This document shows, one piece after another, positions 1 through 7,376 of a stretch of 50,132 nucleotides of DNA. This DNA is from DATAEG01 sp051001975 (GTDB taxonomy: Bacteria; Actinomycetota; Actinomycetes; Mycobacteriales; Jatrophihabitantaceae): assembly GCA_051001975.1 (NCBI GenBank), contig JBPCMU010000005.1, positions 1 through 50,132 on the forward strand, in the 5' to 3' direction. Each line of letters begins with the position of its first letter. Within the stretch, counting starts at the first letter, position 1. The position numbers and the translations under genes are program-made. The notes beneath the pieces are model-generated. The model was not told the DNA's origin, ran no database searches, and saw only the letters and a list, made by a program, of their open reading frames with translations.

Positions 1-1
1 C

Positions 2-659
2 GAGACGGTGTTCGGGAAGGGCGGCGACCCCCGTACCGCGGATCAGCGCCGCGCCGATGCACTGATCACGATGGCCGAGACGATCCTCGGCGACCCGTGT
101 TTGACGCGCCGCCACGGCGCCCGTCCCGCGGTGCAGCTGACCGTCGCGGCATCCACGCTGCTCGGGCTGGATGAGCAGCCCGGCGAGCTGGCCGGGTACG
201 GACCCATCCCCGCCCAAATGGCCCGCCGCATCTCTCAGGATGAGACAGGTACCTGGCGGCGGCTGATCACCGACGACCACGGCCGACTGGTGGACTACGG
301 CAGCAACGTCTACCGGCCACCAGCACGCCTGGTGGCGTTCATCATCGCCCGCGACCAGACCTGCACCTTCACCTCCTGCACCCGCCCCGCCGTCGCCTGC
401 GACCTAGACCACCGCGTCTCCGCGAAAGACGGCGGCACAACCTGCCCGGGGAACCTGCACCCACTGCCGGCGGCACCACCGCTGCAAACACCAAACCGAC
501 TGGCTCCCCCAACGACAACCCGACGGATCCACCACCTGGACCAGCCCCACCGGCCACACCTTCCACACCCGCCCCGACCCACTACCCACCACCATCGACC
601 CCAGGCCACCGCAATCGCCACCCGAACCAGCCGACGACCCAGACCCACCGCCGTTCTGA
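2..659 (+). pseudogene. DUF222/HNH endonuclease, 3' part, frameshifted
   Basis: This is the C-terminal part of an actinobacterial DUF222/HNH endonuclease-like protein; the 5' end lies outside the window. The upstream frame reads through a DPRTADQRRADAL segment, a VDYGSNVYRPP segment and the start of the HNH domain (RDQTC, then DLDHRV). After NLHPL near position 467 the frame breaks. The expected continuation CRRHHRCKHQTDWLP is intact in another frame and runs to a TGA at 657-659. The break is explained by loss of two bases (TG from a TGTG run). Read in the original frame the tail becomes proline/histidine/arginine-rich nonsense. It is either a recent pseudogene or a sequencing error. Members of this family occur in many copies in actinobacterial genomes and may be mobile-element associated; their function is not settled. 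Confidence 0.8.
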
Positions 660-784
660 CCGTGACGCGGCGCAGAAAGTCACCATGGCCGCGGCGCATC
701 CAGCTCCGCGATGAGGAACGCACATCTGGATGCCGCCCGCGAACCGGACCAGCGGCGGACTTCGTCGGCAGGAAGCTCGGGTGG

Positions 785-1846
785 CTAGGCGATGAGTTCG
801 TTTGCGAGTAGCCGGAGCGTGTCCACCCGGGCGGGCGCTTGGCCCGAGTCGGTGCCGGTGAGCGCCCCGGCGATCGGATTAACCATCACCTCATCGACGT
901 CGAATGTGCCGGCCAGCTCGCGGAGCTCGCCGGCTGCCGACTCCGCCGAGCCGATGATCCACCGTCGGCGCATCGACTCAGCGAGTTCCTGATGCGCCGG
1001 GATCAGCTCGACCTTCTCGGCGTCCTCGACGAGGTGCTGCGGCGTCAGCGGACTGCCGGTGCGCAGCGCGACCATCGAATGGATCTGCGGAAGGGCGAGT
1101 CGCTCGGCCAGTTCGGTCGTCTCGGCTACGACGGCGTTCACGGTAAGGAAGGTGCGCGGCGTGGACAACACATCGGACGGGACGAACTGCGAGCGGTAGA
1201 CCTCGAGCGCCTCGGCGGTGCCCTGCCCGGAGAAGTGGTGCGCGAAAACGTAGGGCAGGCCCTTCGCCGCGGCGAGCTGCGCGGAGTACAGCGATGAGCC
1301 GAGCAGCCAGACGTCGGGGACGCTCACCGCATGCGGTGTGGCGCGCAGTTCATAGGACCGGCCCTGCAGATCCAGACTGACACCGTCCACATCCATCAGC
1401 GCCATCACGTCGGAGACGTAGTCCGGGAAGCGGGTGATGTCCTCGTCGCTACGACCACCGCCGCTGCGAAGTGCCCAGCTGGTCACCGGGTCACTGCCTG
1501 GGGCGCGGCCGATGCCGAGGTCGATGCGGCCGGGGAACGTCGCTTCCAGCAGCGCGAACTGCTCGGCGACGACCAGCGGAGCATGGTTGGGCAGCATCAC
1601 GCCGCCGGAGCCGATCCGGATCCGCTCGGTGGCCGAGGCCAAAAGGCCAATCAGTACCGGTGGGTTCGTCGCGGCCACGGCCGGCATGTTGTGGTGCTCG
1701 GCAACCCAGTAGCGCCGGTACCCGAGTTCATCTGCACCCTGCGCCAGCCCGAGCGAGGCCCGCACCGCGTCCCCGGTGGACTGGTCGGCGCGGACCGGAA
1801 CCAGATCGAGCACGGACAGCGCGGCAACAGTTCGAGAAGGGCTCAC
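785..1846 (-). CDS. LLM-class flavin-dependent oxidoreductase (luciferase-like monooxygenase)
   Basis: The 353-residue protein has the single-domain bacterial luciferase fold signature: LSVLDLVPV at the N-terminus, YWVAEHHNMP near residue 50, the IRIGSGGVMLPNH strand-loop near residue 80, and LGIGRAPGSDP near residue 115. These features match the MsnO8/YhbW-like subgroup, which usually uses FMN; the substrate is unknown. It starts with GTG 27 bp after the epsilon subunit stop and is probably the last gene of the acyl-CoA carboxylase operon, so a role in processing an acyl or branched substrate is possible but inferred from position only. Confidence 0.85.
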   Translation of the reverse strand: MSPSRTVAALSVLDLVPVRADQSTGDAVRASLGLAQGADELGYRRYWVAEHHNMPAVAATNPPVLIGLLASATERIRIGSGGVMLPNHAPLVVAEQFALLEATFPGRIDLGIGRAPGSDPVTSWALRSGGGRSDEDITRFPDYVSDVMALMDVDGVSLDLQGRSYELRATPHAVSVPDVWLLGSSLYSAQLAAAKGLPYVFAHHFSGQGTAEALEVYRSQFVPSDVLSTPRTFLTVNAVVAETTELAERLALPQIHSMVALRTGSPLTPQHLVEDAEKVELIPAHQELAESMRRRWIIGSAESAAGELRELAGTFDVDEVMVNPIAGALTGTDSGQAPARVDTLRLLANELIA

Positions 1847-1873
1847 CTCATCGTCAACGTGGTACCCGGCGCG

Positions 1874-2053
1874 CTATTCCCGGGATGCTGCTGAGCGGGC
1901 CAGGGCGGCGACACGCCCGGCTCGCCAAGCCGCCAAGCCATCGCGCGGCGGGACACCGCCGGACGATTCGGCGACGACCGCCAGTACCGCGGCCAACTCC
2001 TCGGGGGCGGGATTGCCGCGCACCACGACGCAGCGGCCGGAGTCGGCGCTCAT
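1874..2053 (-). CDS. accE: acyl-CoA carboxylase epsilon subunit (59 aa)
   Basis: A 59-residue ORF starts with ATG overlapping the beta-subunit stop (ATGA). The sequence begins MSADSGRCVVVRGNPAPEE, continues LAAVLAVVAE, and ends with an AWRAGRVAALARSAA segment. The VVRGNP-(x)-EELAAV start and the C-terminal W-R-x(n)-R helix are typical of actinobacterial epsilon subunits, which bind beta subunits and stimulate or stabilise acyl-CoA carboxylase holoenzymes. Its position directly after the carboxyltransferase gene supports this. It is easily missed because of its size. No catalytic residues are expected. Confidence 0.85.
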   Translation of the reverse strand: MSADSGRCVVVRGNPAPEELAAVLAVVAESSGGVPPRDGLAAWRAGRVAALARSAASRE

Positions 2054-3570
2054 GTCGGCGGTACGCCGTGCCGCTTCGTCGCGAAAAGCCGCTCCTTGCC
2101 GACCAGCACTGCCAGCCGAGCCACGATCTGCTCCCGCAGCTCGGACGGCTCGATAATGGCGTCGATGACGAGATCCGAGGCGAGCCGGAGCAGGTCGACG
2201 TCCTGCTCGTACTCAGCACGCTTGTCGGCGACGAACGCGGCCTGCTCGTCGGGATCGGCGATCTCTGCGATCTTGGCCGCATACACCGCGTTGACGGCAG
2301 CCTCCGGACCCATCACCGCGATCTTCGCGGTCGGTAGCGCGATGCACGCATCCGGCATGAAGCCAGGGCCGGCCATCGCGTAGAGCCCTGCGCCATAGGC
2401 CTTGCGCACGATGATCGACAGCTGCGGCACGGTCGCCTCGGAGACGGCGGTGATCATCTTCGCGCCGTGCCGGATGATGCCTTGGCGCTCCACCTCACTT
2501 CCGATCATGAAACCGGGGACGTCGGCGAGATAGATCAGTGGGACGTTGAACGCGTCACACAGCCAGATGAACCGCGCCGACTTGTCCGCGGAGTCGACGA
2601 ACAACACGCCGCCGCGCACTGCGGAGTTGTTCGCCACGATCCCGACCGGCCGGCCGTCCACCCGACCGAATCCGGTGATCACCTCGGCGGCGAACAGTGG
2701 CTTCACCTCGAAGAACGAGTCCTCGTCGATGATCCCGTCGATGATCCCGTGCATGTCGAAGGGCATGGACTCCGCAGCCGGCACCGCGTCATCCCTCAAC
2801 GCGACGAGTGGTGCCGCGGCGCCGACCTCGGGCGGCTGCTCACGCCAGCACGTCGGCAGGTAGGAGAAGTAGACGCGGGCCTGCTCGATCGCATCGGCGT
2901 CGTCAACGGCAAGATTGTCACCGCAACCAGAGACGGTGGCGTGCATGCGTGCGCCGCCCATCTCCTCCAGCGATACCTTCTCACCGATCACCATCTCGGC
3001 CATCCGCGGCGAGCCCAGATACATCGACGCGTTGCCCTCGACCATGATCACGATGTCGCAGAACGCGGGAATGTACGCGCCACCCGCGGCCGACGGACCG
3101 AACAGGCAGCAGATCTGCGGGACCTTGCCGGACAGCGCGACCTGGTTGTGGAAGATCCGCCCAGCTCCTCGGCGACCCGGGAACAAGGCGACCTGATCGG
3201 TGATCCGCGCGCCGGCCGAGTCGATCAGCCAGAAGATCGGCAGTTCCTCGGCCAGTGCTCGCTCGGTGATCCGGATGATCTTCTCGACGGTCCGGGCCCC
3301 CCACGAACCGGCTTTCACGGTCGGGTCGTTCGCGACGACCAGCGCCGGCCGGCCGTCGACCAGCAGTTGTCCGGTCACCACGCCGTCGGCGGGCAATCCG
3401 GTACCGAGGGCGTTGGCGAGCTGGCCGTCCTCGGTGAAACTGCCCTCGTCGCACAGCAGCGCGATGCGATCGCGCACGTAGAGCTTGTGCTGCGTCGCGA
3501 GCTTGGCCGCCGCCCGCTCCCCCGGCGCCAACGTCGCCTCACGCGCCGCCGCAACATCCCTCTCGCTCAC
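2050..3570 (-). CDS. accD: acyl-CoA carboxylase beta subunit (carboxyltransferase)
   Basis: The 506-residue protein is a full-length biotin-dependent carboxyltransferase with tandem crotonase-like halves. The N-terminal half carries the acyl-CoA site (DSAGARITDQV, then GPSAAGGAYIPAF near residue 170); the C-terminal half carries the biotin-site region (DVPGFMIGSEVERQGIIRHGAKM, KAYGAGLYAMAG). It transfers carboxylate from carboxybiotin to an acyl-CoA. Substrate choice (acetyl-, propionyl-, methylcrotonyl- or longer acyl-CoA) cannot be read safely from sequence. The start is GTG. It lies 52 bp after the acyl-CoA dehydrogenase and overlaps accE by 4 bp. The biotinylated partner is presumably the alpha subunit at 25311-27056, since no alpha gene is adjacent. 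Confidence 0.92.
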   Translation of the reverse strand: MSERDVAAAREATLAPGERAAAKLATQHKLYVRDRIALLCDEGSFTEDGQLANALGTGLPADGVVTGQLLVDGRPALVVANDPTVKAGSWGARTVEKIIRITERALAEELPIFWLIDSAGARITDQVALFPGRRGAGRIFHNQVALSGKVPQICCLFGPSAAGGAYIPAFCDIVIMVEGNASMYLGSPRMAEMVIGEKVSLEEMGGARMHATVSGCGDNLAVDDADAIEQARVYFSYLPTCWREQPPEVGAAAPLVALRDDAVPAAESMPFDMHGIIDGIIDEDSFFEVKPLFAAEVITGFGRVDGRPVGIVANNSAVRGGVLFVDSADKSARFIWLCDAFNVPLIYLADVPGFMIGSEVERQGIIRHGAKMITAVSEATVPQLSIIVRKAYGAGLYAMAGPGFMPDACIALPTAKIAVMGPEAAVNAVYAAKIAEIADPDEQAAFVADKRAEYEQDVDLLRLASDLVIDAIIEPSELREQIVARLAVLVGKERLFATKRHGVPPT

Positions 3571-3622
3571 GGTTTTGGTCCCCCGCCGTCAAATAGCGCG
3601 CTGGGTGGCCAAAAGCGCGCGG

Positions 3623-4774
3623 TCATGAGTTCGGCAGACCCAGGCCTCGGGCGATGACCATGCGCTGCACCTCCGACGTGCCCTCACCGATCTCCAGGAT
3701 CTTCGCATCCCGGTAGAACCGGGCCACCGGGTATTCCTCCATGAAGCCGTATCCGCCGAAGACCTGCGTGGCGATCCGGGTAGCGGTGACCGCTGCCTCC
3801 GACGAATAGAGCTTGGCCATCGCGGCGGCCTGCTTGACGTCGGCGAGCGGCCGGCCTGCGTCCTTCAGCGACGCCGCCTTGTAGGTGAGCAATCGGGCGG
3901 CCTCGACCGCAACCGCCAGGTCGCTGATCTGGAACGCAACCCCCTGCCGGGAGCCGATGGGCGCGCCGAAGGTGCGCCGCTCGTGGGCATAGCGCAGGCA
4001 TTCCTCGAGGCAGGCCTGGGCCAGACCGACGGCCAGCGCGGAGATCGCGATGCGGCCGTCGTCCAGGATCGCCAGGAACTGCTTGAACCCGCGACCCCGT
4101 TCGCCGAGCAGGTTCGCCTCGGGCACCCGGCAGTCGTCGAAGCTCAGCCCGTGGGTGTCCGAGATCCGCCAGCCGAGCTTCTCGTACGGCGGCTGCACGG
4201 TGAAGCCGGGCGTGCCGGCTGGGATGAGGATCGCGGAGATCTCGCCCTCACCGGTGCGTGCGGTGGCCGTGACGACCGAGGTGATGTCCGAACCGGAGTT
4301 GGTGATGAACGCCTTCGCACCGTTGACGACCCACTCGCCGTCGACCAGCTCGGCCCGGGTCTTCGTCGCGCCGGCGTCCGAGCCGGCCTCCGGCTCGGTG
4401 AGCCCGAACGCAGCGAGGGTCCGGCCGGCCACCAGGTCGGGCAGCCACTGCTGCTTCTGCTCGCCGGTGCCGAAGGTCAGGATCGGGTTGATGCCGAGGC
4501 CGACACCGGCCGACAGGGTGATGCCGATCGACTGGTCCACCCGGCCGAGTTCCTCGATCGCGACGCAGAGCGAAGTGAAGTCCGCGCCGGACCCGCCGAA
4601 CTCCTCCGGGACGACGAGGCCGAACAGGCCCAGCTCCCCCATCGCGGCGACGACGTCGAGCGGGAAATGGTGCTCGCGGTCCCACTGGGCGACGTGCGGG
4701 GCGAGCTCTCGCTCGGCGAAGTCACGCACCACCCTGCGAAACGTCTCGTGATCTGCGGACAACTCGAACGACAT
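3623..4774 (-). CDS. acyl-CoA dehydrogenase
   Basis: The 383-residue flavoenzyme has the usual three domains: an alpha-helical N-terminus, a middle beta domain (FGLTEPEAGSDAGATKT near residue 125, FITNSGSD near 160) and a C-terminal helical domain ending with QVFGGYGFMEEYPVARFYRDAK and EIGEGTSEVQR. Glu364 in EGTSE is at the catalytic-base position of short- and medium-chain dehydrogenases; true isovaleryl-CoA dehydrogenases have Gly or Ala here and use a Glu elsewhere. This weakens a leucine-pathway assignment despite the MerR and carboxylase neighbours. It oxidises an acyl-CoA to the 2-enoyl-CoA with FAD, passing electrons to ETF. It is the first gene of the operon and faces the MerR operator. 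Confidence 0.93.
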   Translation of the reverse strand: MSFELSADHETFRRVVRDFAERELAPHVAQWDREHHFPLDVVAAMGELGLFGLVVPEEFGGSGADFTSLCVAIEELGRVDQSIGITLSAGVGLGINPILTFGTGEQKQQWLPDLVAGRTLAAFGLTEPEAGSDAGATKTRAELVDGEWVVNGAKAFITNSGSDITSVVTATARTGEGEISAILIPAGTPGFTVQPPYEKLGWRISDTHGLSFDDCRVPEANLLGERGRGFKQFLAILDDGRIAISALAVGLAQACLEECLRYAHERRTFGAPIGSRQGVAFQISDLAVAVEAARLLTYKAASLKDAGRPLADVKQAAAMAKLYSSEAAVTATRIATQVFGGYGFMEEYPVARFYRDAKILEIGEGTSEVQRMVIARGLGLPNS

Positions 4775-4813
4775 GGCGACACCGCTCCTCGACAGGGTTC
4801 GGCCGGATCGGCC

Positions 4814-4844
4814 TTGACGTTAACGTCAACGTCAAGCGTACGAT
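4814..4844 (+). promoter_or_regulatory. MerR-type operator/promoter between acyl-CoA dehydrogenase and merR
   Basis: Positions 4814-4829 read TTGACGTTAACGTCAA, a perfect 16-bp palindrome, with a further ACGTCAA half-site to 4835. TTGACG at 4814-4819 can act as a -35 box; the -10-like TACGAT at 4839-4844 lies 19 bp downstream, the long spacer typical of MerR-family promoters. The ATG of merR is at 4851, so the transcript may be almost leaderless. Similar palindromes are known for MerR-family (LiuR-like) regulators of branched-chain and fatty acyl-CoA degradation. The site probably controls both divergent units. Confidence 0.8.
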
Positions 4845-4850
4845 ACCGCT

Positions 4851-5255
4851 ATGCCCAGCCGTACGAAAGCCCCCGTCGAGCGGCGCTGGTCGGTCGGCGA
4901 ACTAGCCGACGAGTTGGGCGTGACAACCCGGACGCTGCGGTTCTACGAGGCGGAAGGCCTGGTCGCCCCGGACCGCAACGGCACCTCGCGCAGCTACACC
5001 GCGCGCGACCGGGCGCGGCTTCGATTGATTCTGCGCGGTAAGCGGTTCGGCATGTCCCTGGCCGAGATCCGCGAGATCGTCGGGATGTACGACGGTGCCG
5101 CCACCTCTGAGCGCCGCCAGCTGGAGGCCTTGCTCGGCCGGCTGGCCGAGATCAGCGACGATCTGCGCGCCCGGCAGACCGATCTGCGCCGCACCCTCAC
5201 CGAGGTGGCCGACGTCGCCGAGCAGTGCAAATCACGTCTCGCCGAACTCGCCTGA
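4851..5255 (+). CDS. MerR family regulator of acyl-CoA catabolism
   Basis: The 134-residue protein has an N-terminal MerR winged helix (WSVGELADELGVTTRTLRFY, then EGLVAPDR, residues about 13-45) and a C-terminal coiled coil (residues about 85-130: EALLGRLAEISDDLRARQTDL). It lacks a large effector domain and the metal-binding Cys pattern of metal sensors; the lone Cys is near the C-terminus. Size and divergent position beside acyl-CoA dehydrogenase and carboxylase genes resemble LiuR-type regulators. It probably binds the palindrome at 4814-4829 and senses an acyl-CoA, which is inferred. Confidence 0.88.
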   Translation: MPSRTKAPVERRWSVGELADELGVTTRTLRFYEAEGLVAPDRNGTSRSYTARDRARLRLILRGKRFGMSLAEIREIVGMYDGAATSERRQLEALLGRLAEISDDLRARQTDLRRTLTEVADVAEQCKSRLAELA

Positions 5256-5394
5256 GTGCTGCGCCAGGTGCTCCAGCTAGGGACGGCCGCGGCTGAACGT
5301 CGCCATCGATCCGGTGGCGACTGCGGCCAAATCCGACTGAATCAGAGGATCAAAGAGTCTTGCATCGATGAAATCATACAAACTTGAGCGAAAC
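5256..5394. other. intergenic segment after merR
   Basis: This non-coding stretch leads from the merR stop to the putative promoter of the RNA candidate. It becomes markedly more A/T-rich after about 5320, which contrasts with the surrounding DNA. I see no hairpin with a U-tract that would terminate merR here. Confidence 0.4.
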
Positions 5395-5424
5395 TTGAGC
5401 ATTCATTGAGCGGTTTCGTATGGC
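5395..5424 (+). promoter_or_regulatory. putative promoter of the G-rich RNA candidate
   Basis: TTGAGC at 5395-5400 and TATGGC at 5419-5424 are separated by 18 bp and lie in an A/T-rich patch. Two near-direct copies of AAACTTGAGC (5380-5400) and a related CATTGAGC (5404-5411) precede or overlap it and may be regulator half-sites. The expected start is near 5431. Confidence 0.4.
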
Positions 5425-5430
5425 TTCCTG

Positions 5431-5717
5431 GCCGTCAGTAGTACAAACTTGCATTACCTCGCCGGGGGACGAGGTGTACGGGGGAAGCACGAGGGGAACC
5501 TGCCTAAGGGTCAGGGGAACCGAACGGGGGAAGTTCTAGGTGAGCCCACCGGGGGGATTCGGGCGAACCGCACGGGGGAAGTACGGGGGACGATCAAGGG
5601 GCCCGGCAGCCGAACGATCAGGGGGTGTTCGCTCGGCTGCTGGAACCTTGGTCCTCCCGGACCGTGCAGCACCGAACATCGACGGAGCGCTCAGTGAACA
5701 TCACTGGGCGCTCTTTT
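5431..5717 (+). ncRNA. candidate structured small RNA with repeated GGGGGA loops
   Basis: No convincing protein is encoded here on either strand. On the plus strand, eight copies of GGGG(G)A occur between 5464 and 5590, three of them within exact ACGGGGGAAG repeats at 5478, 5524 and 5572, plus two AGGGGAACC repeats at 5492 and 5513. Several G-runs sit in hairpin loops: ACCTCG/CGAGGT around CCGGGGGA (5456-5475), GAAC/GTTC around GGGGGAA (5522-5536), and GCAGCCGA/TCGGCTGC enclosing GGGGG (5606-5640). A further hairpin GGTCC/GGACC (5650-5663) and a strong terminator (5685-5717) follow. The layout fits a stand-alone transcript of about 290 nt. I do not recognise the RNA family. A TTG-initiated 82-codon frame crosses it but has no family resemblance. 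Confidence 0.5.
5685..5717 (+). terminator. intrinsic terminator
   Basis: A 13-bp stem (GAGCGCTCAGTGA paired with TCACTGGGCGCTC, one G-T wobble) closes a three-base ACA loop and is followed directly by TTTT. It is oriented for plus-strand transcripts. On the minus strand there is no U-tract after the stem, so it argues for transcription of the preceding region in the plus direction. Confidence 0.85.
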
Positions 5718-5765
5718 GTGTGCTCCTCGCGGTCGAAGGTGTCGCGGGCGGGTGGCGTCGTCGAA

Positions 5766-6347
5766 CTACCCGATCTTCACAGGCCCGGCGACCTTGTAAG
5801 TGCTGAAGATGACGCCGGACGGGATTGCCTTCGTTCCGGCGAGCTCGAACGACCGTCCCGGGACCCCTTCCGCGAAGAAGCGCTTCCCCGTGCCCAACAG
5901 GACCGGATAGACGATCAGGAGGACTTCATCCGCAAGCCCATGTTCGAGCAGCGTCGATGTCAGCGTGGAGCTACCCGAGAGAATTAGGTCCGCTCCATCC
6001 TCCGATTTGATTCGGCGAACGCTCTCGACAAGGTCCTGTCCCAACCCCTCGAATGGGCCCCATTCAAGACTCTCTGGACGGTGGGTAGCGATGAATTTCG
6101 TCGCCGCATTCAGGCGATCCGCCATCGGACTGCTCGGCGCCTGTGGCCAGAAGCCCGACCAGAGATCGTACGTGCGACGGCCGAGCAGCAGATCGAAGCT
6201 CTCGCCATGCGCGGCAAGCATTGCATCCCGGCCCGCGGGAGTCCGATAGGGCGCGGTCCAGTCGCTGTAAGGGAAATCGCCGTCGTCGGCGGAATGCTGG
6301 ATCACACCGTCCAGCGAGATGTGTTCGATGATCTTGAGGTTTCTCAT
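5766..6347 (-). CDS. dihydrofolate reductase family protein (RibD C-terminal domain)
   Basis: The 193-residue protein has the RibD-C/DHFR-like fold: IIEHISLDGVIQ at the N-terminus, LLLGRRTYDLWSGFWPQ near residue 55, LILSGSSTLTSTLLEHGLADEVLLIVYPVLLGTGKRFF near residues 120-158. Such proteins bind NADPH, but most members outside folate and riboflavin synthesis have unknown substrates. It is the third gene of an ArsR-SRPBCC-DHFR-like set on the minus strand, 33 bp after the SRPBCC stop. Codon choice (AGA, CTT, TCT, CCT present) is looser than in the inositol genes, consistent with later acquisition. Confidence 0.85.
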   Translation of the reverse strand: MRNLKIIEHISLDGVIQHSADDGDFPYSDWTAPYRTPAGRDAMLAAHGESFDLLLGRRTYDLWSGFWPQAPSSPMADRLNAATKFIATHRPESLEWGPFEGLGQDLVESVRRIKSEDGADLILSGSSTLTSTLLEHGLADEVLLIVYPVLLGTGKRFFAEGVPGRSFELAGTKAIPSGVIFSTYKVAGPVKIG

Positions 6348-6380
6348 GTGAGTCTCGGTGTTCCGGGGTTGGCGTCCGTC

Positions 6381-6893
6381 CTAGGCATGCGCGGCGCACG
6401 CTCCTCGTTCAGCCAGCACCGCATCGAGTTGGGGCATCGCGGCGCGCAGCCCGTCCTCCATGCCCGGGACGGTCAGCTCCATGGCTTCGACGCTTGCAAA
6501 CCGAGTGACAATGGTGACGCGCGATCCCGTCAGCGTGGCGACGAAGGTGAACTTCATCGACGCCGGCATGTTCTCGTCATCGGCATTGTCATCGGCATTG
6601 TCATCGCCGTCGTGCGCCTCGAACGAGCTGATCGGATTCACCGCGGTGAACTCCCATGAGCCGCTCCACTTCTCTCCCTCCTGCCCGCTCAGGAAATACT
6701 CGGCGCGACCGCCCACTTTCAGGTCATGACGGGTGAACGTGGCGGGCCAGGTAGGTGGTCCCCAAAAGCGCTCGAGTTGACGCGGGTCGGCAAAGGCGTC
6801 CCACAGACGTTGTTGCGCAACGGGATAGTCACCCACGACGGTGAGGGTGAGCCTTGCGGCGTCGTGGGTGACGGAGGTCAGCGGCATCGTCAT
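6381..6893 (-). CDS. SRPBCC (AHSA1/CalC-like) domain protein
   Basis: The 170-residue protein shows the AHSA1-type SRPBCC pattern: VVGDYPVAQQRLWDAFADPRQLERFWGPPTWPATF near the N-terminus and a C-terminal helix (ELTVPGMEDGLRAAMPQLDAVLAE). The family forms a hydrophobic cavity; many members paired with ArsR genes have unknown ligands. ATG at 6893 overlaps the ArsR stop (ATGA). A 12-bp tandem repeat (GTCATCGGCATT on the plus strand, 6576-6599, with a partial third copy) encodes an acidic DDNADDNADDE insertion in the middle of the domain, probably a surface loop. Confidence 0.85.
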   Translation of the reverse strand: MTMPLTSVTHDAARLTLTVVGDYPVAQQRLWDAFADPRQLERFWGPPTWPATFTRHDLKVGGRAEYFLSGQEGEKWSGSWEFTAVNPISSFEAHDGDDNADDNADDENMPASMKFTFVATLTGSRVTIVTRFASVEAMELTVPGMEDGLRAAMPQLDAVLAERGACAAHA

Positions 6894-7231
6894 TTCCCTT
6901 TCGGCAGAAGAACTTCGTCGAGCTGCGCCATGCGCTGGCGCCAAATGGATTCGAAGTGGTCGAGGAGCTCGCCAGCACGCCGGAGTCGAGCTCCGTTGGT
7001 GGAGATCAGTTGCTCCCGGCCGTTTGGACGCTTCTGAATGAGACCCGCACGCTCGAGCACAGCGACGTGCTTTTGCACGGCGGCGAAGCTCATCTCATAG
7101 CGCGCAGCAAGATCGGACACCGACGGCGTTTGGGTGAGCGACCGCGCCAAGATGTCGCGGCGCGTGCCATCGGCCAAGGCACGGAAGAGCTGGTTGAGCG
7201 ATTCTTCCGCCTCTTCTCGACATACAACCAT
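6890..7231 (-). CDS. ArsR-family transcriptional regulator
   Basis: The 113-residue product begins MVVCREEAEESLNQLFRALA and carries the ArsR winged helix (LADGTRRDILARS, SVSDLAARYEMSFAAVQKHVAVLERAGLIQKRPNGREQL). The recognition helix FAAVQKHVAVLERAGL is the usual SVSKHLAVLREAGL equivalent. The ATG at 7231 was preferred to upstream codons because a palindromic operator overlaps it and upstream residues are not family-like. It is translationally coupled to the SRPBCC gene, an arrangement common for this ArsR subgroup. No metal-binding Cys pair is visible, so metal sensing is unlikely. Confidence 0.88.
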   Translation of the reverse strand: MVVCREEAEESLNQLFRALADGTRRDILARSLTQTPSVSDLAARYEMSFAAVQKHVAVLERAGLIQKRPNGREQLISTNGARLRRAGELLDHFESIWRQRMAQLDEVLLPKGK

Positions 7232-7240
7232 GTGGTTGTA
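7223..7240. promoter_or_regulatory. probable ArsR autoregulatory operator
   Basis: TACAACCA and TGGTTGTA form a perfect 8-bp inverted repeat separated by two bases. The dyad covers the start codon of the ArsR gene, so binding would block its own transcription or translation initiation region. Function is inferred from symmetry and position. Confidence 0.6.
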
Positions 7241-7376
7241 CGTTAGCCACGTCCGTTCGGTCTTGCAAGCCAGCGCGTCTTCCTCCGACTGTCGCGGCAG
7301 CTCGAGGACCTCGGTGTTGTTGGGTGGCGCGCCCGAGTCGGGTGTTCGCGCGAGCCTCGCCGCGTCCGACCGCAAA

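Noticed and set aside
310..723. Long minus-strand frames across the HNH fragment
   Set aside because: They are Arg/Trp/Gly-rich shadows produced by the GC-biased coding strand.
3596..3620. GCGCGCT/AGCGCGC inverted repeat between acyl-CoA dehydrogenase and accD
   Set aside because: The stem is only 7 bp with an 11-nt loop and is low-complexity; a terminator or attenuator function is not supported, though its GGCCAAAAGCG word is noted elsewhere.
5449..5697. 82-codon frame with two NRTGEV segments across the G-rich region
   Set aside because: It starts at TTG without a ribosome site; the apparent repeats follow from the repeated GGGGGAA DNA motif, and no protein family is recognisable.
5431..5717. 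Reading the minus strand of the G-rich region as a 6C-type RNA
   Set aside because: C-runs are present on that strand, but the terminator is oriented for the plus strand and the two-stem 6C layout is not recognisable.
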